Position numbers and translations under genes: made by a program. Below the pieces are notes generated by a model. That model worked only from the letters and a program-made list of their open reading frames with translations. It ran no database searches and was not told where the DNA came from. Positions 26,660 through 39,923 of a stretch of 64,000 bases of DNA are shown one piece after another (the stretch's first letter is position 1; every line of letters starts with the position of its first letter). The stretch comes from Rhodococcus sp. W8901 (GTDB taxonomy: Bacteria; Actinomycetota; Actinomycetes; Mycobacteriales; Mycobacteriaceae), in assembly GCF_013348805.1 (NCBI RefSeq), contig NZ_CP054690.1, positions 248,001 through 312,000 on the forward strand. Reading direction: 5' to 3'.

Positions 26660-27418
26660 GTGGAACCCTTCTACCGAACGATCATCGGCGTTGCTCGTGT
26701 CGTATTCGCAGGCCAGGGACTGAAGTTCACCGTGACCGGCGAGGAGCACGTTCCCGAGCGCGGTGGGGCGGTGGTCGCCATCAACCACACCGGGTACATG
26801 GACTTCACCTACGCCGGCCTGCCCGCCCGCGCCGTGAAGCGGTACATCCGGTTCATGGCGAAGAACGACGTCTTCGTCAACAAGATCTCCGGCCCGCTGA
26901 TGCGGGCGATGAAGCACATCCCCGTCGATCGGTCCGCCGGCTCCGACTCGTACCGCGCGGCGGTACAGGCCCTGCGTGACGGTGAACTGGTGGGTGTCTT
27001 CCCCGAGGCGACGATCAGCCGCAGCTTCGAACTCAAGGACTTCAAGTCCGGCGCCGCCCGGATGGCGCTCGAATCGGGCACCCCGGTGATCCCGATGGTG
27101 ATCTGGGGTTCGCAGCGCGTGTGGACCAAGGGGTTCCCCAAGCGTCTCGGACGAACGAACACCCCCATCTCCATCGCGGTCGGCGAACCGATCGCGCCGT
27201 TCGAACCCGCGTCCGAGATGACGGCGCTGCTGCACACCCGCATGGAGGAGTTGCTCCGCGGGGTGCAGGCGAACTACGACCATCCGGCGGGCGAGTACTG
27301 GGTTCCCGCGCGGCTCGGCGGCGGGGCACCGACGCTCGAGGAAGCCAACAAGATGGACGCCGACGAGGCCGAGGCCAAGGCGGCCGCACGCCGCAACAAG
27401 GAGACCGGGGCAAGCTAG
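26660..27418 (+). CDS. Lysophospholipid acyltransferase (PlsC-type, Rv3816c-like)
   Basis: This 252-residue enzyme of the glycerolipid acyltransferase family transfers an acyl group to lysophosphatidic acid or a similar acceptor at the membrane. It has the catalytic HX4D motif in NHTGYMD (about residues 43-49), the FPEAT acceptor motif (about 115-119) and GTPVIPM. The C-terminus is charged and Ala/Glu-rich. The GTG start has a TACGCT hexamer 7 bp upstream and no ribosome site, so it may be leaderless. It resembles M. tuberculosis Rv3816c in family and in position relative to the HAD gene that follows. Confidence 0.9.
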   Translation: MEPFYRTIIGVARVVFAGQGLKFTVTGEEHVPERGGAVVAINHTGYMDFTYAGLPARAVKRYIRFMAKNDVFVNKISGPLMRAMKHIPVDRSAGSDSYRAAVQALRDGELVGVFPEATISRSFELKDFKSGAARMALESGTPVIPMVIWGSQRVWTKGFPKRLGRTNTPISIAVGEPIAPFEPASEMTALLHTRMEELLRGVQANYDHPAGEYWVPARLGGGAPTLEEANKMDADEAEAKAAARRNKETGAS

Positions 27419-27509
27419 CGGCCGGGGCCCGTCCACGCGGGTGGTGAGATTGCGCTCACCGATCGCAACCCAGGGGCGGGAAGTCGCCCGAACGGGGCAG
27501 AATGGCCCG

Positions 27510-28334
27510 GTGCACCCCGAACTCCCCAGCCTGGTCGCCAGTGATGTCGACGGCACCCTGATCAACGACGACGAACGCGTCACCGCCCGCACCCGGGCGG
27601 CGGTGCAGGCGGTGGTCGAGTCCGGCACGCCGTTCGTCCTCGCGACGGGCCGCCCGCCGCGCTGGCTCGGCCCGGTGGTCGACGGTCTGGGCTTCGCGCC
27701 GCTCTCGGTGTGCGCGAACGGCGCGGTGCTCTACGACGCGGAAGCCGACCGGGTCATCTCCGCCGCGACGCTGTCGCTCGAGACCCTCGCGTGGCTGGCG
27801 GACCTGGTGGAGTGGGAGCTACCGGGCGCCGGCCTGGCGGCCGAACGGATCGGTGCCTCCGCGCACGACACCGCGACCGCACAGTTCGTGAGCGCCCCCG
27901 GTTACGAGCACGCCTGGCTCAATCCCGGCCACACGGAGATGGCGCCCGAGGACCTGCTGTCCGCGCCCGCGGTCAAGATGCTGATCCGTGTTCCCGGCGC
28001 GAGCAGCGCCGACATGGCGGCGAAGCTGCGCCCACTGGTGGGGGAGCGGGCCGACCTGACGTATTCGACCAACAACGGTCTGATCGAGGTGTCGGCGCCG
28101 GGCGTGACCAAGGCGTCCGGGCTGCAGCTGATGGCGCAGCGCCTCGAGGTGCCCGAGTCGGGCATCGTCGCGTTCGGGGACATGCCCAACGACATCCCCA
28201 TGCTGGCGATGGCCGGTCACGGTGTCGCCGTGGACAACGCGCACCCGGAGGCGAAGGCGGCCGCAGACGAGGTCACCGCCACCAACTCCGACGACGGCGT
28301 GGCCCGGGTCCTCGAACGCATCTGGGCGGACTGA
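27510..28334 (+). CDS. HAD-superfamily (Cof-type) phosphatase, Rv3813c-like
   Basis: This is a hydrolase of about 274 residues with DVDGTL (nucleophile Asp, about residues 11-16), the CANGAVLYD loop, a central cap and the C-terminal GDMPNDIPML metal-binding motif. These mark the Cof/class IIB group that dephosphorylates sugar phosphates or flavin-type cofactors; the substrate is not evident. The GTG at 27510 is preferred because CAGAAT lies 6 bp before it, fitting a leaderless start; a frame to 27441 has no family-like sequence. It lies in the same order as in M. tuberculosis, downstream of the acyltransferase. Confidence 0.88.
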   Translation: MHPELPSLVASDVDGTLINDDERVTARTRAAVQAVVESGTPFVLATGRPPRWLGPVVDGLGFAPLSVCANGAVLYDAEADRVISAATLSLETLAWLADLVEWELPGAGLAAERIGASAHDTATAQFVSAPGYEHAWLNPGHTEMAPEDLLSAPAVKMLIRVPGASSADMAAKLRPLVGERADLTYSTNNGLIEVSAPGVTKASGLQLMAQRLEVPESGIVAFGDMPNDIPMLAMAGHGVAVDNAHPEAKAAADEVTATNSDDGVARVLERIWAD

Positions 28335-28580
28335 ACCGAGAACAACCCCTGCCCCCACCACGTAGTTCGGCTGTGGGGCATTCCGGTCCTGTGTGAACCA
28401 TGTTGTGGTGCAACGACTGTGCCGAGTCCGGTGTCGGCCGGAGGCGATCCGCCCGGTGGAACCACGAACCTGTGAAACGAATCGGTCGTCGGAAACGAAA
28501 CGGTCGGCACCGGATTCGGGAAGACGAGGTCGGCCTGCGTCGGGCTACCCTGGTTTGGCAGTTGAATCGCAGGTGACTTC

Positions 28581-31500
28581 ATGGTCGAGAACGATCCCTT
28601 CAGAACACAGCGGAACGTGGAGTCGGCCCCCGCCGCGGAGTTGAGCGCGGTTGGGTTCGACGGTGCTGTCGAGATCGGGCGGGGTGGGTTCGGGATCGTC
28701 TACCGCTGCACCCAGGTAGGTCTCGACCGGACGGTCGCGGTGAAGATGTTCGCGGCCGAACCGGACGCGGAGAATCTGCCGCGATTCCTGCGCGAGCAAC
28801 GCGCGATGGGGCAGCTCACCGGACACCCGCACATCGTGGGGATACTGCAGGTCGGCCAGACGGAATCGGGGCGACCGTTCCTGGTGATGCAGTACCACCA
28901 GCAGGGATCCCTGGACGCCCGGATTCGCAAAAGCGGCCCCCTCCCGGTGCAGGAGGTGCTGCGGCTCGGGGTGAACTTGGCCGGGGCGCTCGAGGCAGCG
29001 CACCGGCTCGGCATCGTGCACCGCGACATCAAGCCGGCGAACATCCTGTTCACCGACTACGGTGAGCCGGCCTTGGCCGACTTCGGTCTCGCCCACATCT
29101 CGGGCGGCTTCCAGACTGCCACCGGCATCGTCGCCGGCTCGCCCGCCTTCACCGCCCCCGAGGTGCTCGGCGGCCAACCCCCCACGCCTGCCGCCGACGT
29201 GTACGGGCTCGGCGCGACCCTGTTCTGCGCGCTCACCGGCCATGCCGCGTTCGAGCGCTACGACGGTGAGCGACTGGTCGCACAGTTCTTGCGTATCACC
29301 ACCCAACCCGTACCGGACCTGCGCGAGAGTGGGATCGACGCCGACGTCAGTGCGGCCATCGAGGCGGCGATGGCGCGAGACCCCCTCCAGCGCCCCACCC
29401 CGGAGGCGTTGGGCGAGCAGCTCGGCCGACTCGAGCGTGGCGACGGCCCGTCCGTCGCGGACACTGCGCCAGAGGCCGACCCGGTTTTCGAACGGCAGAC
29501 CGCACCGTCGGCCGGCACCGACATCGCGGCGGGAGATGCGCGGAAGAACCGGGCACGCCGGGGAAATCTCCCGACGGAACTGACGAGTTTCGTCGGGCGC
29601 CGCACCGAACTGTCGCAGGTGCGAGATTCCCTGTCGGCAGCTCGTCTGGTGACGCTGACCGGCATCGGCGGGGTCGGCAAGACCCGGCTCGCGCTGCGGG
29701 CTGCCGCGGCCGCACAGCGGGCAGTTCCCGACGGCGTGTGGCTGGTCGAACTCGGCGAGCTGCGCGACCCCGCGCTGGTGATCGAGCAGATCGCCACCTC
29801 CTTGGGAGTACGCGACCAGTCGGCCAGACCTGTGCGTGAGGTTCTCGTCGATGTCCTGGCCCCGCGCACCACGCTCCTGGTGCTCGACAACTGCGAGCAG
29901 GTGATCGCGGCCGTCGCCGACGTGGCACAGACACTGCTGACGAGATGCCCGAAGCCGCGCATCCTCGCCACCAGCCGAGAAGCACTCGGCATCGGCGGCG
30001 AATCGGTGATCAGGGTGTCCCCGTTGACGACTCCCGAACCGGACGACACTCTCTCCCGGCAGAACGTGTCCCGCTTCGACGCCATGACGCTGTTCGCCGA
30101 ACGCGCCTCCTCCGCCGTACCGGGCTTCGAACTCACCGACGAGAACAGGGGCGTCGTCGCCGCGATCTGTGCTCGCCTGGACGGGCTGCCGTTGGCGATC
30201 GAGCTTGCGGCGCCGCGGATGCGGACGCTCTCGCCCGAGCAGATCCTGCAGCGGCTGACCGACCGGTACGCCTTGCTGACCCGTGGCAGCCGGAGCGCCC
30301 CGACCAGGCAGCAGACGCTGCGCTGGGCCATCGGCTGGAGCTACGACCTGTGCACGCCCGCCGAACAACAGCTGTGGGGTCGGCTGTCGGTGTTCGCCGG
30401 CAGCGTCGACCTCGGTGCGGCCGAGTACGTGTGCGGCGGCGACGGGGCGCCGGACAATCCCCTCGACACGATGACCGCGTTGGTGGACAAGTCGATCCTG
30501 ATCTGCGAGGGATCGAACGGCGAGGTCCGCTTCCGGATGCTCGACACGATCCGTGACTACGGTCGGGACGCGATCACGCACGCCGACCGGTACCAGGATC
30601 TGCGCCGCAGGCACCGCGAGTGGTATCAGCGGCTGACGCTGGCTGCCGAAGCCGAGTGGATCGGTCCCCGTCAGCTCGACTGGATCACCCGGCTGGAGCG
30701 GGAACTGCCGAACCTGCGCGAAGCCCTCGAGTTCGGCCTCTCCGAGCGCGACGGCAGCGCACTCCAGATCGCCGCGGCCCTCTACGAATTCTGGCGCTCC
30801 CGGGGACTGGTCAGCGAGGGCCGACGCTGGCTCGATCGCACCTTGGCCCAGCCCCGCCGCGACTCGACCGTCGAACGCGCCAAGGCGATCTTCGCCGCGT
30901 CCGAGTTCGCTGCGATCCAGGGTGACCTGGCAGCGGCCGACACCTGGGTCGCGGAAGCTCATGCCCTCGAGGTGCCGGGAGTCGGAGTCGACCCCCTGAC
31001 GCACGCCTTCGTCGCCGCCGCCGAGGGGTTCGTCGCTGTCGCCGGCGGGGATCTGAACCGCGCACGGGAATGCCTCGAAGAGGCCACCGAGGTACCCGAA
31101 GTACCGGACGACCTCCCGCCACGGATCTATGCGCTCCTGCTGCTCGGATGGGTTTACCAAATGAGCGGTCAGACCGCTCGAGCTCTTGCCAATCACGAGA
31201 AGGTGCTGGCCATCACGGAATCTCACGGTGAGTCGGTGTACAGGTCTCGCGCGCTGGCGGCCATGGGAATCGCCCTATGGCGGCACGGAGACAGCGATTA
31301 CGCGATACAACAACTCGAAAAGGCACTCCTGCTTACTCGACCGGTGGACAATCTGATTACGACATCGACGTGTCTGCAGGCACTGGCGTGGATTACCGCC
31401 GAGCGCAACGACTCTCGGCGGGCCGCTGTCATGATGGGAGCCGCCGCCGAACTGCGGCATACCGTGGGCAGCCCGCCAATTCTGTTTCCCAGTCTGCTCC

Positions 31501-31859
31501 CCTACGGGGAACAGTCCGAGCGGAAAGCCCGTCGCGCACTCGGTGCGCGAGCGTTCGAAACCGCCTACCGCGAGGGTCGCTCGTTGGACTTGGATGCCGC
31601 GATCGCCTTCGCCCTCGGCGAGCGCTCCGACGAGAGGACCGCCGCCGCCCGTGCCCCGACCGACCTGACCAAGCGCGAACAGCAGGTCGCCGAGCTGGTC
31701 GCCGAGGGCCTGACGAACAAGGCGATCGCAGCCCGACTCGTACTTTCGCAACGAACGGTGGACGGGCACGTCGAGCATGTCCTGACGAAACTGGGGTTCG
31801 CTTCGCGGGCGCAGATCGCGGCTTGGGTCGTCGAACAGGAACATGCGTCGGGTATGTGA
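28581..31859 (+). CDS. PknK-like Ser/Thr kinase-ATPase-LuxR regulator
   Basis: This 1092-residue multidomain protein has the architecture and length of mycobacterial PknK. Residues 20-290 form a eukaryote-type kinase with GRGGFG, VAVKMF, HRDIKPAN (catalytic Asp149) and DFG. A STAND/AAA-type ATPase follows with Walker A GIGGVGKT (Lys367) and a LVLDNCEQ Walker B region. TPR-like helices span about 700-1000. A LuxR-type HTH occupies about 1029-1090 (LTKREQQVAELVAEGLTNKA). No membrane segment is seen, so it is cytosolic. It would join phosphorylation to direct promoter control. Targets are unknown; its place between lipid and cell-wall genes is suggestive only. Confidence 0.9.
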   Translation: MVENDPFRTQRNVESAPAAELSAVGFDGAVEIGRGGFGIVYRCTQVGLDRTVAVKMFAAEPDAENLPRFLREQRAMGQLTGHPHIVGILQVGQTESGRPFLVMQYHQQGSLDARIRKSGPLPVQEVLRLGVNLAGALEAAHRLGIVHRDIKPANILFTDYGEPALADFGLAHISGGFQTATGIVAGSPAFTAPEVLGGQPPTPAADVYGLGATLFCALTGHAAFERYDGERLVAQFLRITTQPVPDLRESGIDADVSAAIEAAMARDPLQRPTPEALGEQLGRLERGDGPSVADTAPEADPVFERQTAPSAGTDIAAGDARKNRARRGNLPTELTSFVGRRTELSQVRDSLSAARLVTLTGIGGVGKTRLALRAAAAAQRAVPDGVWLVELGELRDPALVIEQIATSLGVRDQSARPVREVLVDVLAPRTTLLVLDNCEQVIAAVADVAQTLLTRCPKPRILATSREALGIGGESVIRVSPLTTPEPDDTLSRQNVSRFDAMTLFAERASSAVPGFELTDENRGVVAAICARLDGLPLAIELAAPRMRTLSPEQILQRLTDRYALLTRGSRSAPTRQQTLRWAIGWSYDLCTPAEQQLWGRLSVFAGSVDLGAAEYVCGGDGAPDNPLDTMTALVDKSILICEGSNGEVRFRMLDTIRDYGRDAITHADRYQDLRRRHREWYQRLTLAAEAEWIGPRQLDWITRLERELPNLREALEFGLSERDGSALQIAAALYEFWRSRGLVSEGRRWLDRTLAQPRRDSTVERAKAIFAASEFAAIQGDLAAADTWVAEAHALEVPGVGVDPLTHAFVAAAEGFVAVAGGDLNRARECLEEATEVPEVPDDLPPRIYALLLLGWVYQMSGQTARALANHEKVLAITESHGESVYRSRALAAMGIALWRHGDSDYAIQQLEKALLLTRPVDNLITTSTCLQALAWITAERNDSRRAAVMMGAAAELRHTVGSPPILFPSLLPYGEQSERKARRALGARAFETAYREGRSLDLDAAIAFALGERSDERTAAARAPTDLTKREQQVAELVAEGLTNKAIAARLVLSQRTVDGHVEHVLTKLGFASRAQIAAWVVEQEHASGM

Positions 31860-31876
31860 GAGCAAACCGGATCGTC

Positions 31877-31926
31877 GAACACGAAGTGCTTGCCACGACC
31901 TCGGTCGTGGCAAGCACTTCGTGTTC
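31877..31926. terminator. Bidirectional hairpin terminator
   Basis: A perfect 23-bp stem (arms 31877-31899 and 31904-31926, starting GAACACGAAGTGCTTGCC) with a 4-nt loop lies between the convergent kinase and amidase genes. Confidence 0.8.
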
Positions 31927-32003
31927 GGTTCGCGTGTCGCGACAACGCCTGGAATCCGCCGACTGTGTGGAAGCGGAAGCGCTTTCGTTGTCGCGAGCGG
32001 TGA

Positions 32004-34043
32004 TCAGTTGATCTGGACCGGGGCCTCGGAGACCGTGCCCGCCGGTGCTGCTGCGGCCGGGGCCGCCGCCGGTGCCGCTGCGGGCGAGTTCAGGATCGTC
32101 GTGACCTGCTTGGTGGTCTCGTCGAAGATCATCGATCCACGCTCGAAATCGCTGCGGAAGCCGTTGGCCACCCGGTACTCGTCGCTGATCGGCAGACCGA
32201 TGTCGCTCAGTGCGCCGCCGGACGCCTGCCACGACTTGAAGATCTCGCCGAGCATCGTGACCACCCCGCCCTGCGGTGAGGTGAAGATGGCGCCGTTCTG
32301 GAAGAACGCGTACAGCTGTCCGGTCGCGGTGGTCAGCAGTCCGGTGATGGCGTCGCCCAGCATGCTGCGGTTGCCGCCCATGGCCAGCCACTGCTGTGCG
32401 ATCGGGTTGGAGTCGGCGATCGACAGGATCCCGTTGACGACGGCCGGAATGTGCTGTGCCAGGTCGAGCGAGTTCCCGCCGTTGTTCCCGCCGTTGTTGT
32501 TCCCGCCGTTGTTGCCCGAGCTGGGGTTCGTGGGCGGCGGGCCGCCGACTCCGCCGCCGTAGTTGGCTGCGGCGATGTCACGGATCTGGTTCATCTGGTT
32601 GTAGGCGGCGTCACCCGGGCACTCGGTGTAGCCGACGTCGCGGTGCGCGAAGATGATCGGCAGATTCACGGCCGTGCCCAGCGGGTACTTCGTGAACGAG
32701 GTGCCCTCGGAGTACATGGTCGTGAAGCCCTTGGGGTTCAGGTTCGCGAGCTTGAGCCGCCAGCCGAGGTACTTGCCCACCGACTCGATCGTCGCGGCCG
32801 GTGCGGGGGTGTTGACGAAGTTGCCCATCATGGCGATACCGACGGTGTTCTCGTTGAAGCCACCGGCGTGCGCACCCTGGACGGGGCGGTCGAGGCCACC
32901 GAAACGTCCCTCGAAGATCTGGCCGAAGCGGTCGACGAGCACGTTGTAGCCGACGTCGCACCAGCCCAGCGTCTGCGCGTGGTAGGCGTAGATGCCGCGC
33001 ACGATGCCCGCCGACTGGTCCTTCGTGTAGTTGTTGTTCTCGGCCGTGTGGTGCACGGTCGCGCCACCGGTGGAGTCGTCGTAGGTCGGGTTCTGGCAGC
33101 GGATGCCCTCGTCGGCGCCCCACGCCTTGCGTGAGATCACGTTGATGCCGTTCACCGACGTCGGCGTCGCGATGTCGGAGAGGTTCGAATCCTGCGGTCC
33201 GCTACCGGGATTGATGAGGACGGCGGCGATGTCGTTCGCGTTGACGGTGGCCGCGTGGAGCGGCTTGGACACCGCTGCCGGGACGTAGCCCAGCGGCTGC
33301 TGCGTCTCGGCCGTTGCGTCCGGGGCCGGGGACTCGGCGGGCGCTTCCGCGGGGGCCCCTGCGGCCGGCGCTGCCTGCTCGCCGGTTCCAGCGGTGCCGG
33401 CGGCGGCACCGTCCTTGGGCGACACGAGAATCTGGACCGCATTGGTCTCGCCGACGAACACGGGATCGGTGCCCTGCTTGCCGGACTGCGATGCCATGTC
33501 GGAGCTGCCGCTCTCGATCACGTCGGGGGTGAACCACTCACCCCACGACCCGTCGGCGAGCTTCGCGCGGAGCTTCGTCACCGTCGACTCGAGGTCCGGC
33601 GCGGTGAGCGCGACCATCGAGAACGGCTCGTCCCGGGTGATCTCCTTGACCGTGGCACCGAGCTGATCGGCCGGGACCGTCGTCGTCTCGGGCGTCGGTG
33701 CCGGTGTGGGAGCGGCAATGTCGCCCGGCGCGTCCGGCGTGGTCAGTGACGGCAGGTCGAGCGAACCGCCACCCGGAAGCGGGATCTGGGTCGGCAACGG
33801 TAGGTCACGCAGGTGGATGTCCGGAAGATCGAGCCCGGTGAGTTCCTTGAGCGGGATCACGATGTCCGGAACCGAGGCCAGGACGACCTCCGCGATCTGG
33901 GTCTCGATCGTCGGGTAGGAATCGCTGGCGGAGCGGACATCGGACTGGTCGCTGTTCAGGGCCTGCACCGCGAACGGCGTGGCGACTGCCACCGCGGCGA
34001 CTGCGGCCAGAACGATCGAGTTCTTCGGTCGACGGTGCGGCAA
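32004..34043 (-). CDS. Secreted PGRP-type N-acetylmuramoyl-L-alanine amidase with LGFP repeats (Rv3811-like)
   Basis: This is an exported protein of about 679 residues. The TTG at 34043 is chosen because AGGAGAA lies just upstream and it puts LPHRRPKNSIVLAAVAAVAV, a signal sequence, at the N-terminus; the longer frame to 34193 lacks this. After a Pro/Ala-rich region, the amidase-2/PGRP domain has GWCDVGYNVLVDRFGQIFEGR, VHHTAENN and HRDVGYTECPGD, which hold the zinc ligands. A Gly/Asn-rich linker leads to two or three LGFP-type repeats (AITGLLTT, SDIGLPISDEY), thought to bind arabinogalactan. The family cuts the amide between MurNAc and stem peptide. It is divergent from the SpoIID gene. Confidence 0.88.
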   Translation of the reverse strand: MPHRRPKNSIVLAAVAAVAVATPFAVQALNSDQSDVRSASDSYPTIETQIAEVVLASVPDIVIPLKELTGLDLPDIHLRDLPLPTQIPLPGGGSLDLPSLTTPDAPGDIAAPTPAPTPETTTVPADQLGATVKEITRDEPFSMVALTAPDLESTVTKLRAKLADGSWGEWFTPDVIESGSSDMASQSGKQGTDPVFVGETNAVQILVSPKDGAAAGTAGTGEQAAPAAGAPAEAPAESPAPDATAETQQPLGYVPAAVSKPLHAATVNANDIAAVLINPGSGPQDSNLSDIATPTSVNGINVISRKAWGADEGIRCQNPTYDDSTGGATVHHTAENNNYTKDQSAGIVRGIYAYHAQTLGWCDVGYNVLVDRFGQIFEGRFGGLDRPVQGAHAGGFNENTVGIAMMGNFVNTPAPAATIESVGKYLGWRLKLANLNPKGFTTMYSEGTSFTKYPLGTAVNLPIIFAHRDVGYTECPGDAAYNQMNQIRDIAAANYGGGVGGPPPTNPSSGNNGGNNNGGNNGGNSLDLAQHIPAVVNGILSIADSNPIAQQWLAMGGNRSMLGDAITGLLTTATGQLYAFFQNGAIFTSPQGGVVTMLGEIFKSWQASGGALSDIGLPISDEYRVANGFRSDFERGSMIFDETTKQVTTILNSPAAAPAAAPAAAAPAGTVSEAPVQIN

Positions 34044-34432
34044 GGCGAATTCTCCTCGTGGTAGTGCGCGGGGTGTCTTCGTGCGCTGCGAGCGACCTCT
34101 CGGCCGGACCGATCCCGGTGGGGTCGGGGTTCGGACTGAATCCTGGGGGCTGCCCCGGGAGGAAGTCCACAGATCATCCGAGGATGTCTGCAACTTGTGA
34201 TGCAGATGTTACTGATGTGATTGGTGTTACCTCAGTGGTAGCTGTTGCCAACACCAGTCACAGTTGCCACACTAGTCGCAACATCCATAACGCTCAACCT
34301 TAGCTTGAGCCTTTTGGGAGTGTGCAGGTCGGGCGGCTGCCTCGCTCCAGATCCACGGCAGCTGCGTCGTCGGCACGACCGTTTCCGGACCTCGCGCGAT
34401 GTTCCGGACCCTTCACCGATGAGGAGCGCAGT
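34044..34432. promoter_or_regulatory. Divergent control region between amidase and SpoIID genes
   Basis: This 389-bp region holds two TGTTAC hexamers 18 bp apart (34207-34212 and 34225-34230; GTAACA on the other strand), an AT-rich stretch, and the inverted pair GCTCAA/TTGAGC (34302-34307 and 34315-34320). It must carry promoters for both cell-wall genes. GTNAC-type direct repeats recall MtrA sites, which control wall hydrolases in related bacteria, but the spacing is not the usual one. Confidence 0.4.
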
Positions 34433-36148
34433 ATGGCGACCCCCCGTCTCCGCAGAGTCACGAATCGCGGTGTCCGTATCCGCCGACGATCCGTGGCCGG
34501 CCCCTCCTGGTCCCTGGCCCGACTGACAGCATTCGGGCTGGCCCCGGCCCTCGCGGTGGGAGCCGTGGTGGGACTCGCCGCATTCGAGCGTGACTCCGAA
34601 CCCGCGATCGCGCCGGTGGTTGCCGCCGAGACATCCATCACGCTCAACGGTCACGGCTACGGACACGGCCGCGGGATGGGCCAGTACGGCGCCTACGGCT
34701 ACGCCAAGAATCAGGGTTGGTCAGCGGAGCGGATCGTGGGCCATTACTACGGCAACACCACCCTCGGCCGAGTCGACGACCCGTGGGTGGCCGTGCGACT
34801 GCTCGGCCGCGACGACAAGCGCCTCGACGTCTACTCGCAGGCCGGACTCAACGTCGCGGGTCGCTACTTCGGGCCCAATTCCTCCGCGCACCTCACCCCG
34901 ACGCCGGGTGGCGCCGATGTCACCGTCACCGAGGGGTGCACCGGCCGCGAGATCTGGCGGGGCTCCACCAACCATCCGTGGGTCGACCCGGTGAACCTCG
35001 GCGGGAACCGTCCGGCCAACGAACACCTGCGACTGTGCGACGGCAACGTGCCGTATCGCGGCGCGATGAACGCCACGCGCGACGGCAACGGCGCCTGGCG
35101 GACCGTGAACCGGGTACTGATGGAGGACTATCTCTATGGTGTGGTGCCGGCCGAATCGGTCCCGTCGTGGGCCGACTCCGGCGGGCGGGAGGCGCTGCGC
35201 GCCCAGGCCATCGCGGCGCGTTCGTACGCCGCGGCCGAGCGCCGCTACGGGTACGCGCAGACCTGCGACACCCAGTCCTGCCAGGTGTATCGCGGGTCGT
35301 CCAACGAGGACCGCCGGACCACCGACGCGGTGAACTCCACCGCCGGCACCGTGCTCAAGCGCGGTAACCAGACCGTGGCCGCCGAGTTCTCGTCCTCGTC
35401 CGGTGGATTCACCGCCGGCGGTGTCTTCCCGGCCGTCCCCGACGACGGCGACGTCATGTCGCCGAACCGCAACTGGACGCAGACCGTCACGGCCGGGGCC
35501 ATCGCGAACGCGTTCGGGGTCGGCGAACTGTTCTCGTTCGAGGTGATCGGCCGTAACGGGCTGGGTGCCGACGGCGGCCGCGTGACCCGGGTGCGGGTCG
35601 CCGGCTCGACCCGCACCGTCGAGGCGACCGGCGACGAAGCCCGGTGGAAGCTCGGGCTCAAGTCGGACTGGTTCACCGTGGGCGGCGGTGGAGCACCGGG
35701 GCCGATCCCGGGACTGCCGATCCCGTTGCCGCCGGGTTCGCTCGAGTCGATCCCACTGCCGCCGCTGCCGGAGATCACGCCGGGCTCGCTCGAGTCGCTC
35801 CCGCTGCCCCCGCTTCCGCCGCTGCCCCCGCTCCCGCCCCTGCCGGGCTCGAGCGGACCACTGCCGATCGCCGAGCCTGTCGATGTCGCGGCCGTCGCCG
35901 ACGTCGCGGATCCCGAGTCGCTGATCGACGCCAAGTACCGCGACCTCGGGGGACCGGCGGGCAGTCTCGGTGAACCCACCGGCCCGGAGCTGATGCTGCC
36001 CGACGAGTCGGGCAAGTTCCGTGCCTACGCCGGCGGCACCATCGTGTGGACGCCGACGCTGGGTGCGCAGGTCGTCGACTCGAGCGTCGTCCTGCAGCAG
36101 GTGCTTCAGGGCAGCGGTGAGATCGAGCCGGGAAGCGCTACCGGATAG
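34433..36148 (+). CDS. Secreted SpoIID/LytB-domain protein with Pro-rich linker and LGFP repeat
   Basis: This 571-residue exported protein starts at an ATG with GAGGAG upstream. A basic N-terminus and a hydrophobic segment (about 25-50) form a signal or anchor. The SpoIID domain (about 65-400) has GHGYGHGRGMGQYGAYGYA, EDYLYGVVPAESVPSW and SYAAAERR. SpoIID proteins act on peptidoglycan glycan strands or enhance amidases. A Pro/Leu/Gly linker rich in PLPPLPPLP follows, then one LGFP-type unit (YRDLGGPAGSLGEPTG). Divergence from an amidase gene fits joint action in wall remodelling. Confidence 0.87.
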   Translation: MATPRLRRVTNRGVRIRRRSVAGPSWSLARLTAFGLAPALAVGAVVGLAAFERDSEPAIAPVVAAETSITLNGHGYGHGRGMGQYGAYGYAKNQGWSAERIVGHYYGNTTLGRVDDPWVAVRLLGRDDKRLDVYSQAGLNVAGRYFGPNSSAHLTPTPGGADVTVTEGCTGREIWRGSTNHPWVDPVNLGGNRPANEHLRLCDGNVPYRGAMNATRDGNGAWRTVNRVLMEDYLYGVVPAESVPSWADSGGREALRAQAIAARSYAAAERRYGYAQTCDTQSCQVYRGSSNEDRRTTDAVNSTAGTVLKRGNQTVAAEFSSSSGGFTAGGVFPAVPDDGDVMSPNRNWTQTVTAGAIANAFGVGELFSFEVIGRNGLGADGGRVTRVRVAGSTRTVEATGDEARWKLGLKSDWFTVGGGGAPGPIPGLPIPLPPGSLESIPLPPLPEITPGSLESLPLPPLPPLPPLPPLPGSSGPLPIAEPVDVAAVADVADPESLIDAKYRDLGGPAGSLGEPTGPELMLPDESGKFRAYAGGTIVWTPTLGAQVVDSSVVLQQVLQGSGEIEPGSATG

Positions 36149-36180
36149 AAGGAGGACGCCGACAGCCGGCGCCTGAGGGA

Positions 36181-36232
36181 ATCGGGCAGGAACCCCAGGA
36201 GAATCAGCAACTCTCCGTGGGTCCTGCCCGAT
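36181..36232 (+). terminator. Hairpin terminator after SpoIID gene
   Basis: ATCGGGCAGGA and TCCTGCCCGAT form an 11-bp stem followed by TTTCTGTTTT, a good intrinsic terminator. Confidence 0.75.
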
Positions 36233-36245
36233 TTCTGTTTTCCGC

Positions 36246-36276
36246 TTGACCTTGACGTCGCGTCAACCTGCACGCT
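36246..36276 (+). promoter_or_regulatory. MerR-type promoter and operator
   Basis: TTGACC (-35) and CACGCT (-10 position) are 19 bp apart with the dyad TTGACG-TCG-CGTCAA in the spacer. The overlong spacer with an internal palindrome is the classic MerR arrangement and suggests autoregulation of the next gene. Confidence 0.55.
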
Positions 36277-36314
36277 GGAAGGACCGACGAAGATCGAGGT
36301 CGAGGAGGTGCGAC

Positions 36315-39906
<3,592 letters not shown>

Positions 39907-39923
<17 letters not shown>

